This document shows positions 23,590 through 33,201 of a stretch of DNA of 33,201 nt, one piece after another. This stretch comes from BOKV01 sp041739225 (GTDB lineage Bacteria; Pseudomonadota; Alphaproteobacteria; Rhizobiales; Rhizobiaceae), in contig JBGSOG010000056.1 of NCBI GenBank assembly GCA_041739225.1, forward strand, positions 1 to 33,201. Direction: 5' to 3'. A program made the translations under genes and the position numbers. The notes under the pieces were generated by a model, which ran no database searches, had not been told where the DNA came from, and saw only the letters and a list, made by a program, of their open reading frames with translations. The stretch's first letter is position 1. Every line of letters starts with the position of its first letter.

Positions 23590-24198
23590 ATGTCAGCCCG
23601 CAAGGACCGCACCGCAAGCGTCAGCCGCCGCACCAATGAAACGCAGATCGAGGTTGAACTCAATCTCGACGGTACCGGTCGGCACGACATCTCTACCGGC
23701 ATCGGTTTCCTTGACCACATGCTGGAACAGCTTTCGCGCCATTCCCTGATCGACATGACGATCCGGGCCAAGGGCGATCTTCACATCGACGACCATCACA
23801 CCACCGAAGATACCGGAATTGCGATTGGTCAGGCGCTGTCAAAGGCGCTCGGCGAGCGCAAGGGCATTTGCCGCTACGCCTCCATCGACCTTGCCATGGA
23901 TGAAACCCTGACCCGTGCAGCACTGGACATTTCCGGACGGCCCTATCTCGTGTGGAAAGTGGAGTTTACGCGTCCCAAAGTTGGTGGTTTCGATACCGAA
24001 TTGTTCCGTGAATTCTTTCAGGCACTGGCACAAAACGGCGGCATCACGTTGCACGTCTGGAACCACTACGGCGAAAACAACCACCACATCGCCGAGACCT
24101 GTTTCAAGGCGGTTGCACGGGCCTTGCGTGCGGCCATCGAGACCGATCCGCGCCAGCCAGGAGCCGTGCCTTCAACCAAAGGGACGCTGACGGCGTAA
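23590..24198 (+). CDS. hisB: Imidazoleglycerol-phosphate dehydratase
   Basis: Protein of 202 residues, the monofunctional form without the phosphatase domain. HisB dehydrates imidazoleglycerol phosphate in histidine synthesis using two Mn ions. The metal-binding histidine clusters are visible: FLDHMLEQLSRHS (about 41-53), DDHHTTEDTGIAIGQAL (about 68-84) and NNHHIAETCFKA (about 160-171). ATG 23590 has AAGGA ten bases upstream; the TTG two codons earlier sits too close to that site. First gene of the his cluster; a hairpin spans its stop codon. Confidence 0.97.
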   Translation: MSARKDRTASVSRRTNETQIEVELNLDGTGRHDISTGIGFLDHMLEQLSRHSLIDMTIRAKGDLHIDDHHTTEDTGIAIGQALSKALGERKGICRYASIDLAMDETLTRAALDISGRPYLVWKVEFTRPKVGGFDTELFREFFQALAQNGGITLHVWNHYGENNHHIAETCFKAVARALRAAIETDPRQPGAVPSTKGTLTA

Positions 24199-24208
24199 TT
24201 CGCCGTCA
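24188..24208 (+). repeat. Hairpin over the hisB stop codon
   Basis: TGACGGCG (24188-24195) and CGCCGTCA (24201-24208) are perfect 8-bp arms around a 5-base loop; the TAA stop codon (24196-24198) is in the loop. No run of T follows, so it is not a classic terminator. It could stabilise the upstream message or reduce expression of the downstream genes. Confidence 0.45.
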
Positions 24209-24269
24209 ACGCATTGCCCGGTCAACGAGCAGCTTGTGCGATGCACCAATGGCAACTATGAGAGCGGCC

Positions 24270-24716
24270 ATGGCCATTTACTCAGCATATCTGCCGCCCG
24301 ATGGCACAAGGGAAGACGCCCGGTTCATCGCCGATGGTCCGGCCATTTTTGCGTTGATTGTTCCCGCAGTGTATTTGATCTGGCACCGTCTTTGGCAGCC
24401 ACTGATGATTTATGTTCTGGTAGCGGGAGCCTTGGCGCTGCCTGCAATGCTGGTCCCGAGCCCGTGGCTTGGCCTGCTTCCCGCACTGCCGGGATTTTTC
24501 CTGATGTTGCAAGGCCGCGACCTTGTTCGCGCCGACCTCGAGCACAAGGGCTGGCAGGAGTCTCAATGTGTTGAAGCTGACAATGAGGCCGATGCCGAAT
24601 TGCGGTTTTTCTCGATGGATATACCGCACAAATCGGTAGAACCGGTTGCATCGTTGGTTGTTCATGTGCCTTGGAAGCCGCAAATTCCTGCCGCCGCCGG
24701 GATTTTCCCCGAATGA
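24270..24716 (+). CDS. DUF2628 family membrane protein
   Basis: Protein of 148 residues. It has the family start AIYSAYLPPDG and two or three hydrophobic segments (about residues 25-75, with IWHRLW between them), followed by a cytoplasmic tail of about 65 residues. Function unknown. The same small gene sits between hisB and hisH in rhizobia, so it is a conserved passenger of the his cluster and not a random insertion. Starts at 24249 and 24234 in the same frame are possible; 24270 matches the family N-terminus. Its stop overlaps the hisH start (ATGA). Confidence 0.8.
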   Translation: MAIYSAYLPPDGTREDARFIADGPAIFALIVPAVYLIWHRLWQPLMIYVLVAGALALPAMLVPSPWLGLLPALPGFFLMLQGRDLVRADLEHKGWQESQCVEADNEADAELRFFSMDIPHKSVEPVASLVVHVPWKPQIPAAAGIFPE

Positions 24717-25366
24717 TGCTGCTTTCCATCATTGATTATGGCTCAGGCAATTTGCATTCGGCCCGCAAGGCGTTTGAGCGGGCTGCCCGCGAAGCAGGCA
24801 TTTTAGCCCAAATTGCCGTCACAGCAGATGCCGATGTCGTGGCAAGGTCAGACCGGATCGTGCTGCCCGGCGTTGGCGCTTATGCAGACTGCCGTTCCGG
24901 GCTCGACGCCGTTTCCGGCATGGTCGATGCACTGCAAACGGCGGTCATTGACAAGGCCCGGCCATTTCTCGGCATTTGTGTTGGGCAGCAATTGATGGCT
25001 TCGCGCGGGCTCGAAAAACAAATCACCCACGGCCTTGGCTGGGTTGCCGGCGATTGCAGCTTGATCACGCCGCAGGATGCCTCGGTCAAGATCCCGCAAA
25101 TCGGCTGGAACACGCTGGATGTCGAAAACAGGCATCCGCTGCTCGAAGGCATACCCTTGGGGCCACAGGGCCTGCATGCCTATTTTGTTCATTCCTACCA
25201 TGTCGTGCCGCAAAACGCCGCTGAACGCATTGCCACCACCGACTACAGCGGCAAAGTCACGGCCATGATCGGCCGAGACAACATGGCGGGAACGCAGTTC
25301 CACCCCGAAAAGAGCCAGAAACTGGGACTGGCACTGATCAGCAATTTCCTGCGGTGGAAGCCGTGA
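24713..25366 (+). CDS. hisH: Imidazole glycerol phosphate synthase, glutaminase subunit HisH
   Basis: Protein of 217 residues. HisH releases ammonia from glutamine and channels it to HisF. The class I glutamine amidotransferase triad is visible: the nucleophile cysteine in LGICVGQQLM (about residue 85) and the His-Glu pair in GTQFHPEKSQ (about 197-199). The N-terminal IIDYGSGNLHSARKAFERA is typical. Start at ATG 24713 overlapping the upstream stop; the next codon is also ATG. Its partner hisF is two genes downstream. Confidence 0.97.
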   Translation: MMLLSIIDYGSGNLHSARKAFERAAREAGILAQIAVTADADVVARSDRIVLPGVGAYADCRSGLDAVSGMVDALQTAVIDKARPFLGICVGQQLMASRGLEKQITHGLGWVAGDCSLITPQDASVKIPQIGWNTLDVENRHPLLEGIPLGPQGLHAYFVHSYHVVPQNAAERIATTDYSGKVTAMIGRDNMAGTQFHPEKSQKLGLALISNFLRWKP

Positions 25367-26097
25367 TCCTGTTTCCTGCAATTGACCTCAAGGACGGCAA
25401 ATGTGTCCGCCTCAAGCTGGGCGAGATGGATTCGGCGACCATTTACAACGACAGCCCCGCTGCGCAGGCTGCCGAATTTGAGCAGCAAGGCTTTGAATGG
25501 CTGCATGTCGTCGACCTCAACGGCGCGTTTGAAGGCCAGCCGGTCAATGGCGCGGCGGTAGAAGCCATCTTGGCCGCCACGAAAAACCCGGTGCAGTTGG
25601 GTGGCGGCATCCGCAGCCTTGCCCAGATTGAAACCTGGCTGGAAAAGGGCCTTGCCCGCGTGATTTTGGGAACTGTGGCCGTGCGCGACCCGGCGCTGGT
25701 GCGACAGGCTTGCCGCCTGTTTCCCGGCAAGGTCGCGGTTGGCATTGACGCCAAAGGCGGCAATGTCGCTGTTGAAGGCTGGGCGGAAAAGTCCGAACTG
25801 GGCATCAAGGAACTCGCCGCCCGGTTCGAGGATGCCGGGGTAGCTGCAATTATCTATACCGACATCGACCGCGACGGCATTCTTGCCGGAATCAATTGGG
25901 ATTCTACGCTCGACCTTGCGGCTTCCACTTCCATTCCGGTGATTGCATCCGGCGGCCTGGCGTCGATTGCCGATATTGAGCGGATGACCATGCCAGATGC
26001 CCAAATCCTCGAAGGCGCGATTTCCGGCCGCGCCTTGTACGATGGCCGGATAGACCCGGTCGAAGCGCTGGCAATGTTGAAGGGTAAGGCAGCATGA
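25363..26097 (+). CDS. hisA: Phosphoribosylformimino-5-aminoimidazole carboxamide ribotide isomerase
   Basis: Protein of 244 residues, a (beta/alpha)8 barrel catalysing the Amadori isomerisation of ProFAR. The catalytic aspartates are in FPAIDLKDGKCVRL (about residue 7) and GIDAKGGNVAVEGW (about residue 127). The start is taken as GTG 25363, whose bases overlap the hisH stop as GTGA, with GGTGGA upstream and the family N-terminus ILFPAIDLKDG; a GTG at 25354 would add three residues. The stop overlaps the hisF start by 4 bp. Confidence 0.97.
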   Translation: MILFPAIDLKDGKCVRLKLGEMDSATIYNDSPAAQAAEFEQQGFEWLHVVDLNGAFEGQPVNGAAVEAILAATKNPVQLGGGIRSLAQIETWLEKGLARVILGTVAVRDPALVRQACRLFPGKVAVGIDAKGGNVAVEGWAEKSELGIKELAARFEDAGVAAIIYTDIDRDGILAGINWDSTLDLAASTSIPVIASGGLASIADIERMTMPDAQILEGAISGRALYDGRIDPVEALAMLKGKAA

Positions 26098-26870
26098 CCC
26101 TGAAATCGCGCATCATTCCCTGTCTTGACGTAAAGAATGGCCGTGTTGTCAAGGGCGTGTCCTTTGTCGACCTCATTGATGCCGGTGATCCGGTGGAGGC
26201 GGCAAAAGCCTATGACGCTGCCGGGGCGGACGAGCTGACTTTCCTCGATATCACCGCCTCGTCGGACAACCGATCGATCCTTTTCGACGTGGTATCGCAA
26301 ACAGCAGAACATTGTTTCATGCCACTAACCGTGGGCGGCGGTGTGCGTGAGATTGCCGACATCAGGGCTTTGCTCAATGCCGGGGCTGACAAGGTCTCAA
26401 TCAACACTGCAGCGGTAAACCGACCGGAGTTTGTCGCGCAGGCCGCAGACAAGTTCGGCAACCAATGCATTGTCGTTGCCATCGACGCGCGCCAGGTTTC
26501 GACGCCCGGACAGACAGGGCGCTGGGAAATTTTCACCCATGGCGGACGCAACCCGACCGGTATTGATGCGGTCGAGTTTGCCGTCAAAGTCACTGCGCTG
26601 GGTGCCGGTGAAATATTGCTGACCTCAATGGACCAGGACGGGCAGAAAAACGGCTATGACATTGCGCTCACAAGGGCTGTTGCAGATGCAGTTCAGGTTC
26701 CGGTGATTGCTTCGGGTGGTGTCGGCAATCTTGACCATCTGGTTGAAGGCATTCGTGATGGCCATGCCGCAGCTGTGCTGGCGGCTTCGATTTTCCACTT
26801 TGGCATCCATACAATTGGTGAAGCCAAGCAGCATATGCACCGCGCCGGAATTCCGGTAAGACTGGATTGA
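26094..26870 (+). CDS. hisF: Imidazole glycerol phosphate synthase, cyclase subunit HisF
   Basis: Protein of 258 residues, (beta/alpha)8 barrel that uses ammonia from HisH to form imidazole glycerol phosphate and AICAR. The catalytic aspartates are in RIIPCLDVKNGRVVKG (about residue 11) and CIVVAIDARQV (about residue 130); the phosphate-binding loops GGGVREIADI and ASGGVGNLDH are intact. ATGA overlap with hisA indicates coupling. Confidence 0.98.
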   Translation: MTLKSRIIPCLDVKNGRVVKGVSFVDLIDAGDPVEAAKAYDAAGADELTFLDITASSDNRSILFDVVSQTAEHCFMPLTVGGGVREIADIRALLNAGADKVSINTAAVNRPEFVAQAADKFGNQCIVVAIDARQVSTPGQTGRWEIFTHGGRNPTGIDAVEFAVKVTALGAGEILLTSMDQDGQKNGYDIALTRAVADAVQVPVIASGGVGNLDHLVEGIRDGHAAAVLAASIFHFGIHTIGEAKQHMHRAGIPVRLD

Positions 26871-26897
26871 AGTGTGGGCGCATCGGGGCGTGTTGAG

Positions 26898-27227
26898 ATG
26901 AAATCGGATTTCACCCTTTCCGATCTGGAGCAGATTGTTGCGCAGCGTGCTGCCGTTACCGACGGGACGTCTTACACCGCCAGCCTGGTTGCCAGGGGTA
27001 TGGGCAAATGTGCGCAAAAACTGGGTGAGGAAGCCGTCGAAACGGTGATTGCCGCGGTGGCCGCCGACCACGGGGAACTGCGCAAGGAAGCCGCCGACCT
27101 GCTGTATCATTTGTTGGTGGTTCTTCGCGTGGCGGACCTGCCACTCGACAGCGTGATGGACGAGTTGAAAAACCGCACATTGCAGTCGGGCCTTGCCGAA
27201 AAGGCTGCCCGCACGACCGGCAATTGA
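26898..27227 (+). CDS. hisE: Phosphoribosyl-ATP pyrophosphatase
   Basis: Protein of 109 residues. HisE hydrolyses phosphoribosyl-ATP to phosphoribosyl-AMP, the second step of histidine synthesis, with a MazG-like helical fold. The signature KLGEEAVETVIAAVA (about 42-56) and EAADLLYHLLVVL (about 66-78) hold the metal-binding acidic residues. It is a stand-alone enzyme, not fused to HisI. ATG 26898 fits the family; the frame is open from GTG 26874, giving eight extra residues with no similarity. Confidence 0.95.
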   Translation: MKSDFTLSDLEQIVAQRAAVTDGTSYTASLVARGMGKCAQKLGEEAVETVIAAVAADHGELRKEAADLLYHLLVVLRVADLPLDSVMDELKNRTLQSGLAEKAARTTGN

Positions 27228-27239
27228 CAGGCGGGCCGC

Positions 27240-28238
27240 ATGGACCAGATCGCAGATCCGCGCGAAGATGATTTCTGGTCGGTTGGTCCGACCGATGGAA
27301 AGCCGAAGTTTTCGCCCTACAGCTACTTTTCTGCGTCGCAATGGGCCGATTTTCGCGCTGACACTCCGTTGACCCTGAACATTGCCGATGTTGAGAGATT
27401 GCGCTCCATCGGCGATCCGATTTCGCTGGAAGAAGTGCGGCGGATTTACCTGTCATTGTCCCGGTTGCTTTCCGCGCATGTTGAATCAAGCCAGGCGCTG
27501 TTTCGCCAGCGCAGCCGGTTTCTCAACCTCAACGGTGCCAAAACGCCCTTCATCATTGGCATTGCCGGGTCGGTGGCGGTCGGTAAATCAACCACGGCGC
27601 GCATCCTGCAGGAATTGCTGAAGCGCTGGCCTTCCAGCCCGAAGGTTGACCTTGTCACCACTGACGGTTTCTTGTTGCCCAACGAGGTACTGCGCGAACG
27701 CAATTTGATGAACAAGAAGGGTTTTCCCGAGAGCTATGATGTCGGGGCAGTCTTGCGCTTCCTGTCGGCGATCAAGGCCGGCGAAACCCATGCCGAGGCG
27801 CCGCTGTATTCGCACCTGACTTATGACGTGTTGACCGGCGAATTTGTATCGATTGATGCGCCTGACATCCTGATTTTTGAAGGCATCAATGTTTTGCAAT
27901 CGCGCGAATTGCCTAAGGAAGGCAAGGCAATACCGGTTGTCTCGGATTTCTTCGATTTCTCGATCTATATCGATGGTGAGGAAAAGCTGATCGAGGCTTG
28001 GTACATCTCCCGCTTCATGCGGCTGCGGCAAACATCTTTCACCGATCCCCGCTCATTCTTTCACCGCTATTCAAAACTGACCGAAGAAGCCGCCCGCTCG
28101 GTTGCGCAAAAACTTTGGAACACGATCAACCTCGTGAACCTGCACGAAAACATCCTGCCGACCCGGCCGCGTGCCGATCTCATCCTGCGCAAGGGTGCCG
28201 ATCACCTGATCGAGCAGGTCGCTCTGCGAAGGCTTTGA
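27240..28238 (+). CDS. coaA: Type I pantothenate kinase
   Basis: Protein of 332 residues. CoaA phosphorylates pantothenate, the first and regulated step of CoA synthesis. The N-terminal FSPYSYFSASQWADFR (about 20-36) is typical, the P-loop GIAGSVAVGKSTTARIL is at about residues 103-119, and the VTTDGFLLPN block binds substrate. It follows hisE after 12 bp and ends the cluster; the hisE-coaA neighbourhood is conserved in this order and has no obvious metabolic logic. Confidence 0.97.
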   Translation: MDQIADPREDDFWSVGPTDGKPKFSPYSYFSASQWADFRADTPLTLNIADVERLRSIGDPISLEEVRRIYLSLSRLLSAHVESSQALFRQRSRFLNLNGAKTPFIIGIAGSVAVGKSTTARILQELLKRWPSSPKVDLVTTDGFLLPNEVLRERNLMNKKGFPESYDVGAVLRFLSAIKAGETHAEAPLYSHLTYDVLTGEFVSIDAPDILIFEGINVLQSRELPKEGKAIPVVSDFFDFSIYIDGEEKLIEAWYISRFMRLRQTSFTDPRSFFHRYSKLTEEAARSVAQKLWNTINLVNLHENILPTRPRADLILRKGADHLIEQVALRRL

Positions 28239-28260
28239 CAAACAGCGGATTGCGCGGCGG

Positions 28261-28276
28261 TGCGGATTTTTCCGCA
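28261..28276. terminator. Possible hairpin terminator between converging coaA and alkB
   Basis: TGCGGA and TCCGCA are perfect 6-bp arms around TTTT in the 141-bp gap between the two converging genes. The stem is short and no T-run follows on either strand, so a terminator role is weakly supported. Confidence 0.25.
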
Positions 28277-28379
28277 AGGCAGGGCCACAATGGCCAGTCT
28301 GTTCGGTGATTCGTGGTCATGCGACGCTGGGTAGACGCCAAATGCGACATCGGCATTGCGGGAGCGTGGCAAAATCACG

Positions 28380-28997
28380 TCACCCCGCCTTGTTGACCCG
28401 CCGCAATGTCAAATTGATCCGCCCGCCATGCTTCAGCAGCGTTGACGTGTCGGGATAGATCCGGTCAACACCATGAAAAGCCAGACGCGACTCACCGGAA
28501 AGAATGACTGCATCCCCGCTCGCCAGTTTCAATGAAACAGTGCGCTCTTCGCGTTTCCGGCCACCAATGCGGAACAGGCAGGTGTCGCCCAGGGATACCG
28601 AAACGACCGGCGCTGAAAATTCCTGCTCGTCACGGTCCTGGTGCAGGCCCATTTTGGCCCCTGCATCATAGAAATTCACCAGGCACGCTTCGGCAGGGGC
28701 ATGAAACGAGGCCAGTTCGTCCCAGATAGCAACGAGGCTTTGCGGCAATGGCGGCCAAGGCTGCAAGGTTGCCGGATGGATTGGCTGGTAGCGATAGCCA
28801 CGCTCCTTGTCGCTGACCCAGCCAAGTGGTCCGCAATTGGTCATGCGAACGCTCATTTCCTTGCCGGTGCGCGGCATTTGCGGACGGTAAAGCGGAGCAG
28901 ATGCAACGACGCTGCGCACATCGGCAACCAGCGCTTCTTGGGCTGTGCGGCCAAGGTAACCCGGTATGTAATGGACGCCCCTTGGCAGGACCTGCAT
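28380..28997 (-). CDS. alkB: Alpha-ketoglutarate-dependent DNA dioxygenase AlkB
   Basis: Protein of 205 residues. AlkB directly reverses N1-methyladenine and N3-methylcytosine in DNA by oxidative demethylation. The Fe(II) ligands are in MGLHQDRDE (His and Asp of HxD) and in AFHGVDRIY (distal His), and RINLTLRRV carries the arginines that bind 2-oxoglutarate. ATG 28997 is used; the frame starts with a TTG four codons upstream. It diverges from the GT87 gene across 41 bp and is a lone gene, so it may be outside the ada adaptive-response operon. Confidence 0.94.
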   Translation of the reverse strand: MQVLPRGVHYIPGYLGRTAQEALVADVRSVVASAPLYRPQMPRTGKEMSVRMTNCGPLGWVSDKERGYRYQPIHPATLQPWPPLPQSLVAIWDELASFHAPAEACLVNFYDAGAKMGLHQDRDEQEFSAPVVSVSLGDTCLFRIGGRKREERTVSLKLASGDAVILSGESRLAFHGVDRIYPDTSTLLKHGGRINLTLRRVNKAG

Positions 28998-29038
28998 GGG
29001 TTTACACAATCTTCAGCGGCCACAGCCATGGTTGAACA

Positions 29039-30274
29039 ATGCAGCTTGAAACCACAAGGCACAACCAGAAAAATGGCGGAAGCGCGGGCGGCGTCAACCG
29101 GCTTGCGTTGATGTTTGCTGCATTTTCACTCGCAGCATCGCTTGTGGTGCTGGGCCCGCGCCTTGCGCAGCTGGTCGCAGGCCTGGTCGCTCCGGGCATC
29201 GGCTTCGACATCGCCAATGCCGACTTCATCAATTACTGGATGGCAGGACAATTGGTGCTGGACGGCAAGACGGCGCTTTTGTTCGATCCGCCAGCCTACA
29301 ATTCCCATTTGCAGGCGATGTTTGGAGCCGATTATCCTCCGCATGCCTGGTCATATCCGCCGCATGCAATTCTGATTTTCCTGCCGCTGGGCCTTCTGCC
29401 GTACAAACCGGCACTGGTTGGTTTTCTTGCGCTGAGCGGTTTTGTACATTTTTGGGCGCTGCGTGCCTTTGTCCGTGCCCATGCGCCCGAGGCTGACAAG
29501 CATTGGCTGATCGCAGCCCATGTTGCCTTTGTGGCGATCAATCTTGCTGCCGCACAAAACGGTTTTCTGACTGCTGCCCTGCTGGTCGGCGCGTTTGCGA
29601 TTACCGATCGCAACCCCTTGATCGCCGGATTCTTGTTGGCTTTGCTCACATTCAAGCCACAACTGGGCATTCTGGTTCCGGTGGCGCTGATTTTTTCGGG
29701 GCAATGGCGCACCATTGGCTGGGCAGCCTTGTTTGCTGCCCTTCTGGTTTTGGTGTCCATTGCAGCTTTTGGCATTGATAGCTGGAAAGCCTATGTCGAG
29801 ATAATCTTGCCGTTCCAGCAAGGCGTGATGACCGGATGGTCCGGCGGCATGCTGTTGATGATGCCGACCGTGCTGTCTGCCTTGCGGCTGGAGGGGGTCG
29901 ATGCCGAAACGGCCTCGCTTGCGCAAACCATCTTCAGCATTGCCATGCTGCCGCTGGCGCTGCTGGCATTGTGGCGCGCGAGAACACCAATTGCCCGGTT
30001 TTTCGCGCTGTGTCTGGGAACATTTGCCATCCTGCCCTATGGCTTCAACTACGACATGGGTGCTCTGGTTTCGGCAGCGGCCATGGTGCTGGCGACGAAC
30101 AACCATGAAAATTTGGCCCGAGCCTTGCCGTTTTGTGCGATAGCCATGGCCCCGGTTCTGGTGATTTGGGTTGCGATTGCCGGGCTGCCGGTTGTTCCGC
30201 TGTTGTTGGGTGCGGTGCTGTACATGGTGGCCCGAAACCCGGAATTTACCGGGAAGCCGCAAATGACGGCCTGA
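29039..30274 (+). CDS. GT-C type membrane glycosyltransferase, GT87 / DUF2029 family
   Basis: Protein of 411 residues with about nine to ten hydrophobic segments spread across its length, the first at about residues 20-50. The early block FDIANADFINYWMAGQLVLDG, with its conserved acidic residue in the loop after the first helix, and the later TFKPQLGILVP match the DUF2029/GT87 family, whose mycobacterial members are polyprenyl-phosphate-mannose-dependent mannosyltransferases. The sugar and acceptor here are unknown. The gene is flanked by divergent alkB and by dnaK 183 bp downstream, with no other glycan genes to suggest a pathway. Confidence 0.8.
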   Translation: MQLETTRHNQKNGGSAGGVNRLALMFAAFSLAASLVVLGPRLAQLVAGLVAPGIGFDIANADFINYWMAGQLVLDGKTALLFDPPAYNSHLQAMFGADYPPHAWSYPPHAILIFLPLGLLPYKPALVGFLALSGFVHFWALRAFVRAHAPEADKHWLIAAHVAFVAINLAAAQNGFLTAALLVGAFAITDRNPLIAGFLLALLTFKPQLGILVPVALIFSGQWRTIGWAALFAALLVLVSIAAFGIDSWKAYVEIILPFQQGVMTGWSGGMLLMMPTVLSALRLEGVDAETASLAQTIFSIAMLPLALLALWRARTPIARFFALCLGTFAILPYGFNYDMGALVSAAAMVLATNNHENLARALPFCAIAMAPVLVIWVAIAGLPVVPLLLGAVLYMVARNPEFTGKPQMTA

Positions 30275-30323
30275 AAACCATGTTTGTAGCGACATTTTCC
30301 ACGACCGGGAGGCCTTCGTCGTC

Positions 30324-30354
30324 CTTGCAGCGCCGGATGGGCGTCCTTATATAG
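30324..30354 (+). promoter_or_regulatory. Candidate heat-shock (RpoH-type) promoter for dnaK
   Basis: CTTGCA (30324-30329) and CTTATATAG (30346-30354) are spaced 16 bp in the GT87-dnaK gap, about 105 bp before the dnaK ATG. This resembles the alphaproteobacterial sigma-32 type (CTTG ... CYTATNT). No CIRCE element (TTAGCACTC-N9-GAGTGCTAA) is present, so HrcA control is not indicated. A strong AAAGGAG (30445-30451) precedes the start codon by 6 bp. Confidence 0.5.
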
Positions 30355-30457
30355 CGGCCAACGCGGGTACATCTTTTGTGCCTGATTCACATCCCATGGG
30401 ATCGGCCAATCGGAACGCCTCGCAAGGGTCCGGGCTGTTCGCTTAAAGGAGACACAA

Positions 30458-32380
<1,923 letters not shown>

Positions 32381-32418
32381 TTACTGGGCTGATTTGCTCA
32401 TGTTGAGGTGATGAATCT

Positions 32419-32468
32419 GATGGGCCATGGCTTGTGGGGGCTTTAATCCCCAAGGGTCATGGCCCATC
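32419..32468 (+). terminator. Large two-part hairpin between dnaK and dnaJ
   Basis: An 11-bp perfect outer stem (GATGGGCCATG 32419-32429, CATGGCCCATC 32458-32468) encloses an inner stem of CTTG/CAAG and GGGG/CCCC around a loop of about 8 bases. No T-run follows, so it may be a processing or stabilising element that sets the dnaK:dnaJ ratio and not a full intrinsic terminator. Confidence 0.55.
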
Positions 32469-32511
32469 TAGTTTCAACGGTTGCTAAGGTTCGCCTGCGA
32501 TAGGACGACTG

Positions 32512-32538
32512 GCCCAGAGGGTTCTCCCTCCCTCGGGC
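32512..32538 (+). repeat. Second hairpin in the dnaK-dnaJ gap
   Basis: GCCCAGAGGG (32512-32521) pairs with CCCTCGGGC (32530-32538) with one bulged base and an 8-base loop, 60 bp upstream of the dnaJ ATG. The 218-bp gap holds this and the larger hairpin and no coding frame that I can support. Confidence 0.35.
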
Positions 32539-32598
32539 TACCGGGCAGGTCGAACGGGGATCAGGTTAGAGAGTCATGGTTTCGGTCCGGTCGTCACG

Positions 32599-33201
32599 AT
32601 GAGCGAGCGCTCTTATTACGATATCCTCGGCGTCCCCAAGGACGCTGACGAGAAGGTCCTGAAGTCCGCCTTCCGCAAGAAGGCGATGGAGCACCATCCG
32701 GATCGCAATCCCGGCTGCACGGTGTCCGAAGGCAAGTTCAAGGAAGTGTCCGAAGCGTGGGAGATCCTCAGCGATCCCGAGAAGCGCACGCTGTATGACC
32801 GTTTCGGCAAGCAGGGCCTCAACGGCGCCGCCGGCGGCGGCCAGCAGGGACGTCCCGAAGATATCTTCCGCGACGTGTTCGGCGACATGTTCTCCGAACT
32901 GTTCGGCGGCCAGCGCCAGGCGCGCGGCGGACCGGGACGCGGCGCCGACCTGCGCTACGATTACGAGATCACGCTGGAAGAAGCCTTCCGCGGAAAGCAG
33001 GCGGAAATCTCGGTGCCCACCACCGAGAAGTGCGAACCCTGCCACGGTTCAGGCGCCGAGCCGGGTACGCAGCCGGAAACCTGCACGACCTGCCAGGGTC
33101 ACGGCCGCGTTCGCGTCAGCCAGGGCTTCTTCACCATGGAGCGCACCTGCGGGCGCTGCCAGGGCTCGGGCAACATCATCAAGACGCCGTGCCGCGCCTG
33201 T
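32599..33201 (+). CDS. dnaJ: Co-chaperone DnaJ (Hsp40), 3' truncated by window end
   Basis: The first 201 codons are present and the frame is open to the last base. The J-domain (about residues 4-70) carries the DnaK-activating HPD in MEHHPDRNP (about 33-35). A glycine/phenylalanine-rich linker (about 71-110; DIFRDVFGDMFSELFGG) follows, then the zinc-finger region with CEPCHGSG, CTTCQGHG, CGRCQGSG and the first half of a fourth CxxC (about 145-201). The C-terminal substrate-binding domains lie beyond the window. Codon use is uniformly G/C-ending, like the 3' two thirds of dnaK and unlike everything to the left. Confidence 0.96.
   Translation, partial: MSERSYYDILGVPKDADEKVLKSAFRKKAMEHHPDRNPGCTVSEGKFKEVSEAWEILSDPEKRTLYDRFGKQGLNGAAGGGQQGRPEDIFRDVFGDMFSELFGGQRQARGGPGRGADLRYDYEITLEEAFRGKQAEISVPTTEKCEPCHGSGAEPGTQPETCTTCQGHGRVRVSQGFFTMERTCGRCQGSGNIIKTPCRAC

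Noticed and set aside
29351..30295. 314-codon open frame on the minus strand
   Set aside because: Antisense to the GT87-type gene, with His/Gln/Arg-rich low-complexity translation typical of a shadow.

Overview
The window reads as a piece of an alphaproteobacterial chromosome, most like the order Hyphomicrobiales (Rhizobiales), centred on the replication origin. Three things support this. The gene order lptE-holA / parBA-rsmG-mnmG-mnmE / rho-hemJ-hemE // ppsR-maf-aroE-coaE-dnaQ / secB-fxsA / tim44-mltA-smr-xre / DUF1402-hslU-hslV / hisB-DUF2628-hisHAFE-coaA is the one known around the origin of rhizobial chromosomes. The hemE-to-DUF299 gap is where the alphaproteobacterial oriC lies in Caulobacter and relatives. 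Two perfect 16-bp parS palindromes sit beside parAB.

Layout. 1-1441: the end of lptE and holA, rightward. 1451-7272: a leftward cluster mnmE-mnmG-rsmG-parA-parB with parS sites in the mnmE-mnmG gap and inside rsmG. 7341-9371: a large DUF255/thioredoxin-like protein, rightward. 9375-12274: hemE-hemJ-rho, leftward. 12275-12663: a non-coding candidate oriC with DnaA-box-like sites and inverted repeats. 12664-16388: ppsR-maf-aroE-coaE-dnaQ, rightward, tightly overlapped. 16401-17519: fxsA and secB, leftward. 17666-20470: tim44-like, mltA, smr and an XRE regulator, rightward. 20467-23430: hslV-hslU-DUF1402, leftward. 23590-28238: histidine genes plus coaA, rightward. 28380-30274: divergent alkB and a GT87-type membrane protein. 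30458-33201: dnaK and the first 201 codons of dnaJ, cut by the window end.

How the genes work together: chromosome replication and segregation (holA, dnaQ, oriC, ParABS), tRNA and rRNA modification (mnmE, mnmG, rsmG), haem synthesis (hemE, hemJ), protein quality control and export (secB, hslUV, dnaKJ), cell-wall remodelling (mltA, possibly the DUF1402 protein), histidine synthesis and CoA synthesis (coaA, coaE). Nearly everything is housekeeping. I found no tRNA or rRNA gene, insertion sequence, CRISPR array, prophage or defence system.

The observations most worth following up are three. The DUF1402 protein carries three motifs in the order and spacing style of SLT/GH23 lytic transglycosylases. 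There is an abrupt change in codon usage inside dnaK that continues through dnaJ, pointing to recombination or a chimeric assembly. The oriC/parS architecture is intact.
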